Of a DNA stretch of 15,202 nt, positions 15,152 through 15,202 are shown one piece after another. The stretch's first letter is position 1. Each line of letters begins with the position of its first letter. The notes below the pieces were generated by a model that worked only from the letters and a program-made list of their open reading frames with translations, was not told where the DNA came from and ran no database searches. The position numbers were made by a program, and so were the translations under genes. Origin of the DNA: UBA1049 sp964522305 (GTDB lineage: Bacteria; Bacillota; Clostridia; Oscillospirales; CAG-382); assembly GCA_964522305.1 (NCBI GenBank), contig CAZFVM010000022.1, positions 1 through 15,202 of the forward strand. Reading direction: 5' to 3'.

Positions 15152-15202
15152 CTGGGTGTGGCGCAGTTTGGTAGCGCGCTAGAATGGGGTTCTAGAGGTC
15201 GC
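15152..15202 (+). tRNA. tRNA-Pro (anticodon GGG), 3' part outside the window
   Basis: The visible part gives an acceptor strand CTGGGTG (15152-15158), T8-G9, a D stem GCGC/GCGC (15161-15164, 15174-15177) with loop AGTTTGGTA, and an anticodon stem CTAGA/TCTAG (15179-15183, 15191-15195). The 7-base loop is ATGGGGT, with GGG at 15186-15188. The D-arm and anticodon loop match bacterial tRNA-Pro. The T arm and acceptor 3' half lie beyond the window. Confidence 0.9.

Noticed and set aside
1..15202. CRISPR arrays, insertion sequences, phage genes or toxin-antitoxin pairs
   Set aside because: I looked on both strands and saw no regular repeat-spacer pattern, transposase, integrase or terminal repeats; every large frame is a housekeeping gene or its shadow.

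Overview
The window is chromosomal DNA from a low-to-moderate GC Gram-positive bacterium, most likely an anaerobic member of the Clostridia (Bacillota). The evidence is HPr kinase/phosphorylase, a large (Alu-bearing) SRP RNA next to dnaX, a rubredoxin, a LonA protease next to engB, strong purine-rich ribosome binding sites, several TTG/GTG starts and canonical sigma-A promoters. Genus and species cannot be told from this stretch. Nearly all of it is core housekeeping gene content; I see no phage, transposon, CRISPR or defence island.

Layout. (1) 1-2480, + strand: the 3' part of a large secreted-type protein with about 100-residue tandem modules followed by a family 10-like glycoside hydrolase domain; its start lies upstream of the window. 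(2) 2481-2686: a convergent intergenic with two intrinsic terminators, one per strand. (3) 2687-3967, - strand: enolase under its own promoter. (4) 4061-7226, - strand: one likely transcription unit running SRP RNA - dnaX - ebfC (ybaB) - recR - rubredoxin. It starts at a strong promoter at 7198-7226 and ends at a hairpin terminator at 4061-4104. The rubredoxin (4122-4277) is a short gene with an unusual C-x-C-G first iron-binding loop. (5) 7263-14033, + strand: a second unit divergent from the SRP promoter, with a small unrecognised two-helix membrane protein, hprK, a ROK-family sugar kinase (probable glucokinase), lon, engB and lysA, with overlaps or gaps of 16 bp or less. (6) 13996-14976, - strand: an RluA-family pseudouridine synthase whose 3' end overlaps lysA by 38 bp. 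(7) 15107 to the end, + strand: a promoter and the first 51 bases of a tRNA-Pro(GGG), cut by the window edge.

How they fit together. The - strand unit joins protein targeting (SRP RNA) with replication and repair (clamp-loader subunit, nucleoid-associated EbfC, RecR). The + strand unit joins carbon catabolite control (HprK), sugar phosphorylation (ROK kinase), protein quality control (Lon), ribosome assembly (EngB) and lysine/diaminopimelate metabolism (LysA). Enolase adds glycolysis.

I did not find a convincing novel multi-gene system. The points most worth a second look are the C-x-C rubredoxin, the unknown membrane protein translationally overlapped with hprK, the SRP RNA with a perfect 22-bp terminal helix and no visible terminator before dnaX, a 7-A tract in dnaX where loss of one A gives a gamma-length product, and the repeated modules in front of the glycoside hydrolase.
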